Below are positions 33,071-41,821 of a stretch of DNA of 64,000 bases, one piece after another. The DNA comes from BQJD01 sp964350265 (GTDB lineage Bacteria > Pseudomonadota > Gammaproteobacteria > Arenicellales > CAJQKF01). A program made the position numbers and the translations under genes. Location: positions 1 through 64,000 of the forward strand of contig CAYGJZ010000003.1 of NCBI GenBank assembly GCA_964350265.1. The letters are read 5' to 3'. The notes under the pieces are model-generated. The model was not told the origin of the DNA and searched no databases. It saw only the letters and a list, made by a program, of their open reading frames with translations. Numbering within the stretch: position 1 is the first letter of the stretch; every line of letters starts with the position of its first letter.

Positions 33071-34400
33071 CCCGCCGCGACAGCGCCTCGGCGCGCGCGG
33101 CATCTTCATCGAAGCGACACACCCGGTGGTCGCGCAGCACCACCTCGCCATCGATGACCACGTGGCGGGCGCGCAGGGCGGCCCCGGCCAGCGCCAGTTG
33201 CACGCTGGCATCGTGCAGCGGCACCAGGGGCAGGCTGTCGCGGGCGAAGGCAGCGAAGTCCGCCGGGCAGCCCGGCGCCATCGCCGCTTCGACGCCGCCG
33301 AAGGCCCGTGCCCCGTTGGCCGTGGCCATGGCCAGCACCTCCGCCGCGCCTGGCCAGCGCGCCGCATCCTCCACCGCCACCCGCGGCAGCAGCATGGCCA
33401 TCTTCACCGCCTCCAGCACGCCCTGGCCGTCGTTGCTGGCGGCGCCGTCGGTACCGATCACCACCTCCACACCGCGCTCCAGCATGCGCTCCAGCGGCGC
33501 CCGCCCACTACCCAGGCGGGCATTGCTGACCGGGTTGTGCACCACCACGGTGGCGGAGTCGGCCAGCCGCTGGTAGTCCTCGTCGCTGCACCACACGCAG
33601 TGCGCCAGCGAGGTGGCATTGCCCAGCACGCCGAGTCGATGCAGGTGCTCGATGGCGCTGGTGCCGTAGCGCTGTCTCGCCAGGGCGACCTCCTGGCGGG
33701 TTTCGTCCACGTGCATGTGCACGGCGATGCCGTGATCCCGGCCCAGGGCCGCCACCCCCTCGAGCAGGCGGTCGCTGCAACGGGTGGGCGCCGACGGTCC
33801 CGCGGCCAGCCACAGGCGACCACCGCGGCCATGCCAGGCACCACAGGCATCGCGCAGCATGCCCAGTTGCTCCACCGCGCCGGGCGCGCTGCGCACCCAG
33901 TGCGGCACGCCCTCGTCGCGCACCATCGCCGCCAGGGTCACGCGCAGGCCGGTCTCGAACCAGGCACGCGCGCCGGCATCCAGGGCGGCGGCGGTCATCG
34001 GTGTCTGCCGGAAGTGATCCACCACCCGGGTGACGCCGCCGTGCAGCATCTCCGCCGCGCACAACTGGATGGCCAGGCGAATCGTGTCGCCGTCGAGGCG
34101 ATCCAGGTCGGTCCACACCGCCTCCAGCCAGCTTGGCAGGGGCGAGCCATCGGCCAAGCCGCGGGCCAGCGTCTCCGGCGAATGGGTATGCCCGTTGCAC
34201 AGGCCCGGCAGCAACAGCAGGTCGCCGCCCTCGATCACCTCGGTGGCGTCCAGTCCGTCGGCCGCGCCCGCTGCGCAGGCGACGATGCGACCGTCGACCA
34301 CCACCACGTCGCAGTGCTCACGCAGCCGCTTCGCCCCGGGATCGAGCACGGCGGTGTCGCGCACCACCAGGTCCGGCGCCGAGTGCCTGCCTGTCTCCAT
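33060..34400 (-). CDS. amidohydrolase, ATZ/TRZ-type deaminase family
   Basis: 446 residues. The TIM-barrel metal site is complete: GHTHS (HxH), HMHVDE, LAHCVW and IGTDGAASND. This set marks the mononuclear deaminase/chlorohydrolase branch that includes S-adenosylhomocysteine, guanine and melamine deaminases. It should hydrolytically remove ammonia or another leaving group from a heterocycle or ureido-like compound. It is the distal gene of the cluster that also holds a cytosine-deaminase-like gene (34418-35662), a TRAP transporter and the barbiturase-type enzyme. Confidence 0.85.
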   Translation of the reverse strand: METGRHSAPDLVVRDTAVLDPGAKRLREHCDVVVVDGRIVACAAGAADGLDATEVIEGGDLLLLPGLCNGHTHSPETLARGLADGSPLPSWLEAVWTDLDRLDGDTIRLAIQLCAAEMLHGGVTRVVDHFRQTPMTAAALDAGARAWFETGLRVTLAAMVRDEGVPHWVRSAPGAVEQLGMLRDACGAWHGRGGRLWLAAGPSAPTRCSDRLLEGVAALGRDHGIAVHMHVDETRQEVALARQRYGTSAIEHLHRLGVLGNATSLAHCVWCSDEDYQRLADSATVVVHNPVSNARLGSGRAPLERMLERGVEVVIGTDGAASNDGQGVLEAVKMAMLLPRVAVEDAARWPGAAEVLAMATANGARAFGGVEAAMAPGCPADFAAFARDSLPLVPLHDASVQLALAGAALRARHVVIDGEVVLRDHRVCRFDEDAARAEALSRRVSR

Positions 34401-34417
34401 GCTGGCCACGGCGATGC

Positions 34418-35662
34418 TCAGCGTTGGCCGGCGTAGATGGCCTGCATGGCGTCGGCGTCCACCACCTTTCCGTGGCTGATCACCACCGCCGGGGCGGCGT
34501 GGAAGCGCAGTGCCTCGATCTCGTCCGGCACGTCGAGCACCACCAGGTTGGCCGGGTTGCCCACCGCCAGGCGGTGCCCGGCGACGTTGATCGAACGCGC
34601 CGCGTCCACCGTGACCAGGTCGTAGAGTCGCGTGATTTCCGTGGCAGTGGTCATCCACAACAGGTGGGAGGCGAGGAAGGCCACCTCCAGCATGTTGTTG
34701 CGACCGAAGGGATAGTAGGCGTCGGAGATGTCGTCCTGCCCGAGGCTGACCAGCACGTCGCATTCCAGCAGTTCCTTCACCCGCGCATGCAGCGGCCCGG
34801 TGTGCGGATCGCTGACGATGGCCACGCCGGCCTGCTTCAGGGTCTCCACCAGGCGGTAGAAGTACGGCAGCGGGTACTGGCTCATGGCACGGCAGTGGTG
34901 GGCCAGCGCCCGGTGCTGGCGATTACGACGAATTGCCTCCAGCGCCATCATCTCCAGCGTGCGCAGGGAGTGATCGCCGGCGTCGTCGAGCAGCATCGAC
35001 ACGTCCTTGTCAAAGCGCTCGGCCAGGTCGAAGCAGAAATCAATGTGACGGGCGGCATCGGCATCGGTGAACTCGATCCAGGGAATGCCGCCGACCACGT
35101 CGGCGCCCAGTTCCATGGCCTGGGTCATCAGGGAATCGGTTCCCGGATCCTTGACGATGCCGTCCTGGGGAAAGGCGGCCACCTGGATCTCCACCAGGCC
35201 GCGGAACTCGTCGCGCACTGCCAGCAGCGCGCGCACCCCTTCCACCCCGGCGATGCTGTCGACGTCGGCCAGCGCGCGGATGTGCAGGTTGCCGTGCATC
35301 GCCGCCAGCGCCGCCGCCCGGCGCGCCTGGTGCACCATCTCGTCGAAGGTCAGCGAACGCTTGACCTCGCGGGCCCGCTCGATCGCCGTCATCGCCTTGC
35401 CCATGCCGTCGCCGTGGTAGTCCTTCAGCGCGGCCTCGTCCATCTTCGCCAGGCTCCACACCTTGCACAGGTGCAGGTGGGTGTTGACGAAGGATTCGGT
35501 TACCAGGCCACCGGCGGCGTCGATCTCCCGGGCGGCGCTGCCCTCGACGCGACCGGCCAGTTCGACCACCCGGCCATCGTGTACCGCGATGTCGCTGGTT
35601 TCATCCGCCTGGCCACGCAGCCGCGCATGGCGAATGACCAGGTCATGCTGTGGTGTTGACAT
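34418..35662 (-). CDS. amidohydrolase, cytosine-deaminase-like
   Basis: 414 residues. FVNTHLHLCKVWSL carries the first HxH; AHHCRAMSQ and LVSLGQDDISDAYYPFGRNN carry the later His and the catalytic Asp, a pattern seen in CodA-type cytosine/isoguanine deaminases and N-substituted amidohydrolases. It should act on a pyrimidine-like ring in the cytoplasm. It lies 43 bp after the TRAP large permease gene, within the same minus-strand series, so its substrate is probably imported by that transporter. Confidence 0.85.
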   Translation of the reverse strand: MSTPQHDLVIRHARLRGQADETSDIAVHDGRVVELAGRVEGSAAREIDAAGGLVTESFVNTHLHLCKVWSLAKMDEAALKDYHGDGMGKAMTAIERAREVKRSLTFDEMVHQARRAAALAAMHGNLHIRALADVDSIAGVEGVRALLAVRDEFRGLVEIQVAAFPQDGIVKDPGTDSLMTQAMELGADVVGGIPWIEFTDADAARHIDFCFDLAERFDKDVSMLLDDAGDHSLRTLEMMALEAIRRNRQHRALAHHCRAMSQYPLPYFYRLVETLKQAGVAIVSDPHTGPLHARVKELLECDVLVSLGQDDISDAYYPFGRNNMLEVAFLASHLLWMTTATEITRLYDLVTVDAARSINVAGHRLAVGNPANLVVLDVPDEIEALRFHAAPAVVISHGKVVDADAMQAIYAGQR

Positions 35663-35705
35663 CTTGTTGATCCTTATTCGTTCTGCATGTTCGTCCGTGG
35701 CCTTG

Positions 35706-37019
35706 CTACTGGAACAGGCCCGGCAGGAAAGTCACCGTGGCCGGCACCAGCAGCACCGTGACCAGGGCAATGAAGTCGCAGGCCAGAAACGGCATGCCTG
35801 CCATGTAGATTTCGCGCATGGTGGTGCCCTTCGGCGCGACGCCCTTCATCACGAACAGCAGCATGCCGAACGGCGGCGTGGTCAGTGCCATCTGAAGGTT
35901 GATCAGCATCAGCACGCCGTACCAGATCGGGTCGAGGCCGAGGGCGTTGATCACCGGGATGTAGATGGGCAGCATGATCAGCATGATCGCGACCTGCTCC
36001 ATGAACATGCCGAGCAGCAGGACCACGAGCTGCATCAGGATCACCACCACCAGCGGCTCGATGGCCAGGGTGAGCACGTACTCGAGCATGTCGCGGCTGG
36101 CACCCGAATAGGCCAGCACCTGGCTGAACACCAGGGCGCTGGCGAGAATGGTCAGCATCATCACCGAGATCTGCACCGTGCCCATCAGCGCCTTCTTCAA
36201 CGAGGCCACCGACAGCCCGCCATAGGCAGCCGCCATGACCATGGAACCAAAGCAGCCCAGTGCCGCCGCCTCGGTGGGCGTGGCCACGCCGATGACGATG
36301 ACGCCGGTCACCAGGAAGACGATGACACCCAGCGGCAGCAGGTACTTGACCACGCCGATCAGCTTCTCGCGCAGCGGCACCGACTCGATGTCGTAGGCCG
36401 GAGTCAGGTGCGGCTGCATGCGGCAACGGATGACGATGTAGCCCAGGTACAGCACCGCCATGATCAGGCCCGGGATCAGCGCCCCGATCAGGATCTTGCC
36501 GATGGACAGCTTGCCCACTGCGGCCAGGATCACCGCCAGCGAGCTCGGCGGGATCATCATCGCCAGGCCGCCGCTGCCGAGGATCGGGCCGATGGACATC
36601 GGCGAACGATAGCCGCGACGCTGCATCTCCGGCAGCAGCATGGTGCCGAGCAACGCGGTGTTGGCCATGGTCGAGCCGCTCAGGCTGGAGAACATCGTGC
36701 CCGTGGCCACGGTCAGGATGCTCAGCCGTCCGGTCAGTCGTCCGAGCAGCTTGTCGAGCACGTCGAGGGCGCGGAAGGCCAGGTTGGAATGCCACAGGAT
36801 CTCTCCCATCAGCACGAACAGCGCGATCGGCAGCAGGGTGAAACTGCTCACCGCGTCGTACATGCCGAGCACCAGCGAGTGGAAGGCACGACCTCCCCCC
36901 TGCATGATGAAGATGGCACCCAGGTTCACCGACAGGAAGGCAAAGGCCACCGGCATGCCGATGACGATGAGCACGCCCAGTGCCGAGAACAGCAGCAGCA
37001 GGATCATCCACCATTCCAT
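35706..37019 (-). CDS. dctM: TRAP transporter large permease (DctM)
   Basis: 437 residues with about 12 membrane helices and the DctM signatures SGSTMANTALLGTMLLPEMQ, GSGGLAMMIPPSSLAVILA, ATPTEAAALGCFGS and TTPPFGMLLFVMKG. It is the Na+-coupled translocating subunit and pairs with the small permease, whose stop overlaps its start by one base. Confidence 0.95.
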   Translation of the reverse strand: MEWWMILLLLFSALGVLIVIGMPVAFAFLSVNLGAIFIMQGGGRAFHSLVLGMYDAVSSFTLLPIALFVLMGEILWHSNLAFRALDVLDKLLGRLTGRLSILTVATGTMFSSLSGSTMANTALLGTMLLPEMQRRGYRSPMSIGPILGSGGLAMMIPPSSLAVILAAVGKLSIGKILIGALIPGLIMAVLYLGYIVIRCRMQPHLTPAYDIESVPLREKLIGVVKYLLPLGVIVFLVTGVIVIGVATPTEAAALGCFGSMVMAAAYGGLSVASLKKALMGTVQISVMMLTILASALVFSQVLAYSGASRDMLEYVLTLAIEPLVVVILMQLVVLLLGMFMEQVAIMLIMLPIYIPVINALGLDPIWYGVLMLINLQMALTTPPFGMLLFVMKGVAPKGTTMREIYMAGMPFLACDFIALVTVLLVPATVTFLPGLFQ

Positions 37020-37704
37020 CAGGCGTCCTCCCCTTCACCGCGCAGGGTCTCGGTCGCCCTGAGCACGAACTCCACCGCGGTCATGGCCAGGCCAAAGGTG
37101 ACCACCGCGATGAGCAGGAACTTGGGCACCGGGTAGATGCCGTAGGTGACGATGCCACGGCTGAAGTGATCCAGCGTGGTCTGCAACGCGTAGATCGCGG
37201 CCACCAGGCAGGCCAGCGCGCAGAGCAGTTCGGCCAGGGCCTCGCTGCGACGCCGCCATTGGTCCGGCAGCATCTGCACCACGATCTCGATCTTGACGTG
37301 GCCGCCATGACGGACCAGCCAGGCCATGCCGAGAAACGGCACGCAGACCAGGATGTGCTCGGTCAGCTCGAACACCCAGCCGATCGGCGCGGAGAAAAAA
37401 TACCGGCCCGCCACGTCGGCGGTGACCAGGAACACGGTGAGCAGGATCAGCACGGNNNNNNNNNNNNNNNNNNNNNNNNNNNNNNNNNNNNNNNNNNNNN
37501 NNNNNNNNNNNNNNNNNNNNNNNNNNNNNNNNNNNNNNNNNNNNNNNNNNNNNNNTACCGGCCCGCCACGTCGGCGGTGACCAGGAACACGGTGAGCAGG
37601 ATCAGCACGGCAACGATGGCCGCGCAGCCGTTCACGATGCCGCCATGGATGGCGGCCAGCCAGGAGCAAGTACGCCTCACGAACGAAGCCTCGAGCGAGT
37701 CCAA
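37019..37704 (-). CDS. dctQ: TRAP transporter small permease (DctQ), split by a false assembly gap
   Basis: The gene reads through 100 Ns, but the 55 bp on each side of the gap are identical (37401-37455 and 37556-37610). Removing the gap and one copy gives one continuous 176-residue protein with four membrane helices: TTG start 37704, first helix GCAAIVAVLILLTVFLVTAD, then GRYFFSAPIGWVFELTEHIL, typical of DctQ. The last base overlaps the dctM start. So the gene is intact in the organism and the break is an assembly artefact. Confidence 0.88.
37401..37455. repeat. first copy of the 55-bp contig-end overlap
   Basis: Identical to 37556-37610 on the far side of the N-run. Two contig ends that overlap were not merged. 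It is not a biological repeat. Confidence 0.9.
37456..37555. other. assembly gap of 100 Ns
   Basis: Exactly 100 Ns, the default scaffold spacer. The repeated flanks show that no sequence is likely to be missing and that the true length here is 155 bp shorter. Confidence 0.97.
37556..37610. repeat. second copy of the 55-bp contig-end overlap
   Basis: Identical to 37401-37455; see that entry. The dctQ frame continues correctly when either copy is removed with the Ns. Confidence 0.9.
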
Positions 37705-37713
37705 TGTGAAACA

Positions 37714-37750
37714 GCCGCTGCGCGCACCGTCTCAGGGTGCACGCAGCGGC
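37714..37750 (-). promoter_or_regulatory. intercistronic hairpin between dctP and dctQ
   Basis: GCCGCTGCG (37714-37722) pairs with CGCAGCGGC (37742-37750), with an inner GCACC/GGTGC stem and a 7-nt loop. It fills most of the 68-bp gap after the binding-protein stop. Such stems in TRAP operons usually keep membrane-subunit expression below that of the periplasmic receptor. Confidence 0.65.
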
Positions 37751-37772
37751 CGCGACGCGTGGTAGCGGCTGG

Positions 37773-38756
37773 TCAGCCGCCCAGCTTGTTCAGCTCGTCT
37801 GCGTGCTCGGGGCTCTTCTCGCGCAGGTCGTTCCAGCGCTTCTGGTAGGCTGCGTCCAGGTACTTCTGGGTCTGTTCCTCGTTGAACTCGATGAACTCAA
37901 GCCCGGCATCCTTCAGCAGCTTGTCCTCGTCGGCCACCTTCTGCTCGACGAAGCGGGTCATCTCGTCTTCCACGTCCTTGGCGATCTGGTCGAGCTCGGC
38001 GCGGATGTCCTCGGGCAGGCTGTCCCACTTGTCCGCGTTCATCAAGATGGCATTGTCCTTGGAGTAGAACGGCACGTTGACCACGTACTTGGTCACCTCG
38101 TGCAGGGCAAAGTCCATGATGCCGACATAGGTGGAACCGTAGCCGTCCACTACGCCGCGCTCCAGAGCGGTGTAGATCTCGGTGGTGGGCATGTTCACCG
38201 GGGTTCCACCCAGTCCTTCCACCAGCGGCACGTAGACCGGGGAGACGCGGATCTTCATGCCGGACAGGTCCGGCTCGTCGATCTTCTTGTTCAGGTACAG
38301 GCGGAAGCCGACGTTGGGTACACCGGTCAGGTTGGACAGGTAGACGACACCGCCCTTGTCACGATGGATCTTGCGCATCAGGTCGTAGTAGCCGGTCTCG
38401 TGCTGCTCCTGCGGGCTCTTGCGCGCCAGCAGCATGGCCGAGGCCTCCGGCACCTGCGCGGTGTAGTAGGCAGCGGCACCGAGGATGACATCGGCGACGC
38501 CGTTGCGCAGCGCCTCGAACTGTTCGAAGGCGGGAACCACTTCCGGCCCGCCCAGGTACTTCAGCGTCACCTTGCCGGCCAGGCGTTCCTCGATCATCTC
38601 CTGGAACATGAAGAACGGCTCGCTGGACGCATAGTCCTTGGTCCATGGCGTCATGCCCTTGAGTTCGATGACGTCGGCCTGGGCGGCGGACGACAGGCCA
38701 AGCGCGACACCGGCGACGAGTCCGGCAAGCAGTTTTCCTCGGTGTATCTTCAGCAT
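37773..38756 (-). CDS. dctP: TRAP transporter periplasmic binding protein (DctP)
   Basis: 327 residues with a signal peptide (MLKIHRGKLLAGLVAGVALG… ending AAQA). Family features: FFMFQEMIEERLAGKVTLKY, FRLYLNKKIDEPDLSGMKIR with the carboxylate-binding Arg in KIRVSPVYVPLVEGLGGTPV, and TTEIYTALERGVVDGYGSTY. It captures an organic acid for DctQM. It lies after malonyl-CoA decarboxylase in transcription order, which points to a dicarboxylate or ureido-acid ligand. Confidence 0.93.
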   Translation of the reverse strand: MLKIHRGKLLAGLVAGVALGLSSAAQADVIELKGMTPWTKDYASSEPFFMFQEMIEERLAGKVTLKYLGGPEVVPAFEQFEALRNGVADVILGAAAYYTAQVPEASAMLLARKSPQEQHETGYYDLMRKIHRDKGGVVYLSNLTGVPNVGFRLYLNKKIDEPDLSGMKIRVSPVYVPLVEGLGGTPVNMPTTEIYTALERGVVDGYGSTYVGIMDFALHEVTKYVVNVPFYSKDNAILMNADKWDSLPEDIRAELDQIAKDVEDEMTRFVEQKVADEDKLLKDAGLEFIEFNEEQTQKYLDAAYQKRWNDLREKSPEHADELNKLGG

Positions 38757-38781
38757 GGTTTTATCCTCGGTGTTGTATGTC

Positions 38782-38804
38782 CGAACCTCGGGTAACCCGG
38801 TTCG
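38782..38804 (-). promoter_or_regulatory. dyad in the dctP leader
   Basis: CGAAC…CGGGT/ACCCG…GTTCG forms an imperfect palindrome about 25 bp before the dctP start in a 218-bp AT-richer gap. This gap could hold a separate promoter for the TRAP genes, with this dyad as operator. No other element is recognised in the gap. Confidence 0.35.
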
Positions 38805-38974
38805 ATAACGTTGTCATGCCATCGTAATCCGGCCGGATTGGCCGAAACAAACGCGAAAAAGCGATAGCGCCATAGGACACCCCTATATCCGCCCGAAAAC
38901 GGCCCAAACGGCACCAGATACGTGCGCAACCGGCGTGCCGTGCACCGACTCGTTGCAACCATTTTGCATGGTCG

Positions 38975-40243
38975 TCAACGCGTCTGCGGGTCATCGCCGG
39001 CAACCAGTCCGCTTCGACGGGCGGCCTTCACCAGTTCCTGCACTTCCCGCGACGCGGCCACGCCGCCGTCGTTGGCATAGTTCTCGTGGTTCTCCTCGAC
39101 ACGCTGCAGGTCGTACAGGTAGTTGACCATGGCGCCGCCGGACTGCGCGATGCCCTTGTCGGAGAGATCCCCGCGCGGGTGAATCCTGTGCACGATGGCG
39201 CCGTTGTTGAGGTGAAAGCGCGCCACCGGATCCAGCGGCCGACCGTTGTTCGCGCGCTCCTCCACCAGGTACCATGCTGCCAGCATCTCCAGCGACGACG
39301 GGTCGGCCTGTTCGCTGCCAAGATCGTGCTCGTGCAGCCAGCGGGACAGCCCGGGGATCGGCGACAGGGTGACGAAGGTGTCCAGGCCAGGCAGTTCCCG
39401 CGACAGGTCGGACACCACCTGCTTGATCAGCGAGTTGCCGAAGGACACACCGGCGAGGCCGGCCTGGCAGTTGGAGATGGAGTAGAACACCGCGGTGTTG
39501 GCCTGGTCGCAGCCGACCACGTCGCGTTCCTCGGCCAGCACCTCCTGGATCGATCCGGGAATGCCACGGGTCAAGGCCACCTCGACGAAGATCAACGGCT
39601 CGTCGGGCATGGCAGGATGGAAGAAGGCGAAGCAGCGCCGGTCCTCCGGTTCCACGCGCATGCGCAGGTCCTCCCAGCTGGAGATGGCATGCACCGACTC
39701 GTAGGCGATGATCTTTTCCAGCAGGCTGGCCGGACTCGACCAGGTCACCTGGCGAAGCACCAGGAAGCCGCGGTTGAACCAGGAACCGAACAGGTGGCGA
39801 AAGTCCTGGTCGACGATTTCCAGCAAGGGATTCTCGCGGCAGAAGGAGCGAAGGTCGGCGCGCATGCGCACCAGCGCCGCGGTGGCGCCCGGCACCTGGT
39901 TGAGACGCCGCGCCAGTTCCTGGCGGTCGGGTTCCGCCGCGCGTACCAGGGCATCGTAGCTGGCGCGACTGCGCGACTCGGCATAGCCGTCCAGGGCCGC
40001 TCGCACCCTGTCGGTGTCGATGTCCATGTGCTCGCACAGGTACTCGAAGATGGCGCGACGCCCTTCCCGGTCCAGCCGGGTATAGCGATCCAGGATGCTG
40101 CGGGCGATCTGCATGCCGGAGACTTCGCCACGACTGGTCAGCAGGTCGTGGAACAGTTCTTCCAGCGGACGGTCGTCATCGACGTCCTCGGCCGAGAAGC
40201 GACGCTCGAACAGGGTGGACAACAAGTCCGCGAGAATACTCAT
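38975..40243 (-). CDS. malonyl-CoA decarboxylase
   Basis: 422 residues. It converts malonyl-CoA to acetyl-CoA and CO2 in the cytoplasm. The N-terminal helical domain is followed by the GNAT-like catalytic domain with the family stretches RRCFAFFHPAMPDEPLIFVE, TAVFYSISNCQAGLAGVSFG, TLSPIPGLSRWL and VARFHLNNGAIVHRIHPRGD (catalytic Ser and His lie in these). It follows the DUF1116 gene after 168 bp and comes before the TRAP genes, so it should take the carbon product of the upstream enzymes. No malonyl-CoA synthetase is in the window. Confidence 0.93.
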   Translation of the reverse strand: MSILADLLSTLFERRFSAEDVDDDRPLEELFHDLLTSRGEVSGMQIARSILDRYTRLDREGRRAIFEYLCEHMDIDTDRVRAALDGYAESRSRASYDALVRAAEPDRQELARRLNQVPGATAALVRMRADLRSFCRENPLLEIVDQDFRHLFGSWFNRGFLVLRQVTWSSPASLLEKIIAYESVHAISSWEDLRMRVEPEDRRCFAFFHPAMPDEPLIFVEVALTRGIPGSIQEVLAEERDVVGCDQANTAVFYSISNCQAGLAGVSFGNSLIKQVVSDLSRELPGLDTFVTLSPIPGLSRWLHEHDLGSEQADPSSLEMLAAWYLVEERANNGRPLDPVARFHLNNGAIVHRIHPRGDLSDKGIAQSGGAMVNYLYDLQRVEENHENYANDGGVAASREVQELVKAARRSGLVAGDDPQTR

Positions 40244-40280
40244 GACGAATCGACCGTGTCTTGCTGCCGGTGCGCGGGAT

Positions 40281-40309
40281 GCGGGCGTCGAAAACAGGAC
40301 GACGCCCGC
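40281..40309 (-). promoter_or_regulatory. strong hairpin between the DUF1116 and malonyl-CoA decarboxylase genes
   Basis: GCGGGCGTCG (40281-40290) and CGACGCCCGC (40300-40309) form a perfect 10-bp GC stem with a 9-nt loop, 38 bp before the decarboxylase start. There is no U-run, so it is more likely an attenuating or stabilising element than a full terminator. Confidence 0.6.
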
Positions 40310-40411
40310 CGGACGCGGCGGTCACCGGGTTCCCGCCACGCCATCGATCATGCCCGCCTGCGGTTGACGCGATGCCGGGAGGCCATCGCCGTGCCCGGTA
40401 TCCGCCCGGGC

Positions 40412-41821
40412 TCAGCCCGTGAGCATTTCCCGGTGTCGCTCGGCGAAGCGCCGCAGGGCATCGGTGAAGCAGTTGGCCGGCGGGTCGACCAGTCCGGCAC
40501 CGACCTGCCCTACCCCGGCCTTCTTGCCGGCAATGCCGGTGTTGACCACGGGCAGGCGGTTGTGGCGTACCACGCGGGCCACGTCGATGCCTACAGGTGT
40601 ACCGCGAAAATCCAGCGCGGGCAAGCGGAACAGCGGGTGTTCGCCCAGGGTGATGCCGTACATGCGACGGCTGCTGTCCAGGGCAAGCTGGCTGTTGCCA
40701 CCGACGAACTTGACGATGGCCGGCGCCGAGGCCATGGCGAAGCCGCCCACGCCGGCCGTCTCGGTGATGGTGGAGTCGCCGATGTCCGGGTTGGCATCGT
40801 CCGGGCCGTAGCCGGGGAACAGCAGCCCCTGCGGCACGCCGCTCGGGCCGGTGAACCACTCGTTGCCGGTGCCGCTGAGCTGGATGCCGAACTCGGTGCC
40901 GTTGCGCGCCATCGCCACCACCATGGTCGATCCGGGCACGTCCCTGGCCGCGTCGGCGGCCACCTTGGCCGCGGGCATCATCAGGTTCAGGTAGAAATGA
41001 TCGTTGCCGCTGATGAAGCGAAAGCAGTCGGCAAGGTCCGATGACGGCCGCGACGAGGCCAGCAGGCGCGGACCGATGGCGCGCAGGAACAGCGAGGTGC
41101 CGGCCCGGTTGCGGTTGTGACACTCGTCGCCCATCTGCAGCGCTTCGCTGGTCATGGTGAACAGGTCGATCGGTTCATCGCCGCGCAGCACCTCGTCCAG
41201 CACCGGTGCGAGCACCCGGTTGATCCAGTGCAGGCGCTCGATGACCTCCTCGGAATAGGCACCGTAGCGCAGCACCTTGCCCAGTCCCTCGTTGATGGTG
41301 CAGTAGGCGCGCCCGCCGCCCTCGTCCTCGATGACCTGCATCGGCATCGACGGGCTGACCACGCCGGCCATCGGCCCCACCGCGCCGCGGTGATGACAGG
41401 GTTCGAAGTGATAGCGCCCGGCGGCGAAGTCCGCCTCCGCGGCCTCGGCGGTGTCGGCCAGCCCTTCCAGCAGGGCGGCGCCGATCAGCGCCCCGCGCAG
41501 CGGGCCGGAGGCCTGCGCCCACTCGATGGGCGGGCCGGCGTGCAGGAACTCGCCCCGCGCCAGACCCACCGCCTTCGAGGCCGGCGCGATGCCGGCCAGG
41601 TGCGGCCTGGCCGAGGTCAGTCGTTCCAGCGCGATCCGGTTGGCTTCGCGCACGCGGTCGCTTAAGGCAATGGCGGACAGGGCCCCGGCCAGCGAAGGGT
41701 CCGACGGCGGCCGCCAGCGGGTAGCGCCCACCGCCATGCCCTGGCGCGCAAGGGCGTCGTCGATCAGGTCGATGCCGGCAGTGGCAACCGACAGTGGTGC
41801 GTTGAGAAATCGATCGCTCAT
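40412..41821 (-). CDS. DUF1116 (YlbE/AllG-like) carbamoyltransferase subunit
   Basis: 469 residues of the DUF1116 family. Conserved parts include EPCHHRGAVGPMAGVVSPSM, GDECHNRNRAGTSLFLRAI, HFYLNLMMPAAKVAADAA, VVAMARNGTEFGIQLSGTG and TETAGVGGFAMASAPAIVKF. In E. coli the YlbE protein, with FdrA and YlbF, was reported to form an oxamate carbamoyltransferase (AllFGH). Here the gene overlaps an fdrA homologue by 4 bp and lies next to carbamate kinase, the same arrangement. The substrate need not be oxalurate; the barbiturase-type and malonyl-CoA decarboxylase neighbours suggest ureidomalonate. Confidence 0.85.
   Translation of the reverse strand: MSDRFLNAPLSVATAGIDLIDDALARQGMAVGATRWRPPSDPSLAGALSAIALSDRVREANRIALERLTSARPHLAGIAPASKAVGLARGEFLHAGPPIEWAQASGPLRGALIGAALLEGLADTAEAAEADFAAGRYHFEPCHHRGAVGPMAGVVSPSMPMQVIEDEGGGRAYCTINEGLGKVLRYGAYSEEVIERLHWINRVLAPVLDEVLRGDEPIDLFTMTSEALQMGDECHNRNRAGTSLFLRAIGPRLLASSRPSSDLADCFRFISGNDHFYLNLMMPAAKVAADAARDVPGSTMVVAMARNGTEFGIQLSGTGNEWFTGPSGVPQGLLFPGYGPDDANPDIGDSTITETAGVGGFAMASAPAIVKFVGGNSQLALDSSRRMYGITLGEHPLFRLPALDFRGTPVGIDVARVVRHNRLPVVNTGIAGKKAGVGQVGAGLVDPPANCFTDALRRFAERHREMLTG

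Noticed and set aside
37401..37610. Apparent 55-bp direct repeat around an N-run
   Set aside because: Not a biological repeat: unmerged contig overlap at a scaffold gap.
39086..41044. 652-codon plus-strand open frame opposite malonyl-CoA decarboxylase and the DUF1116 gene
   Set aside because: It crosses two well-supported genes and has typical shadow composition.
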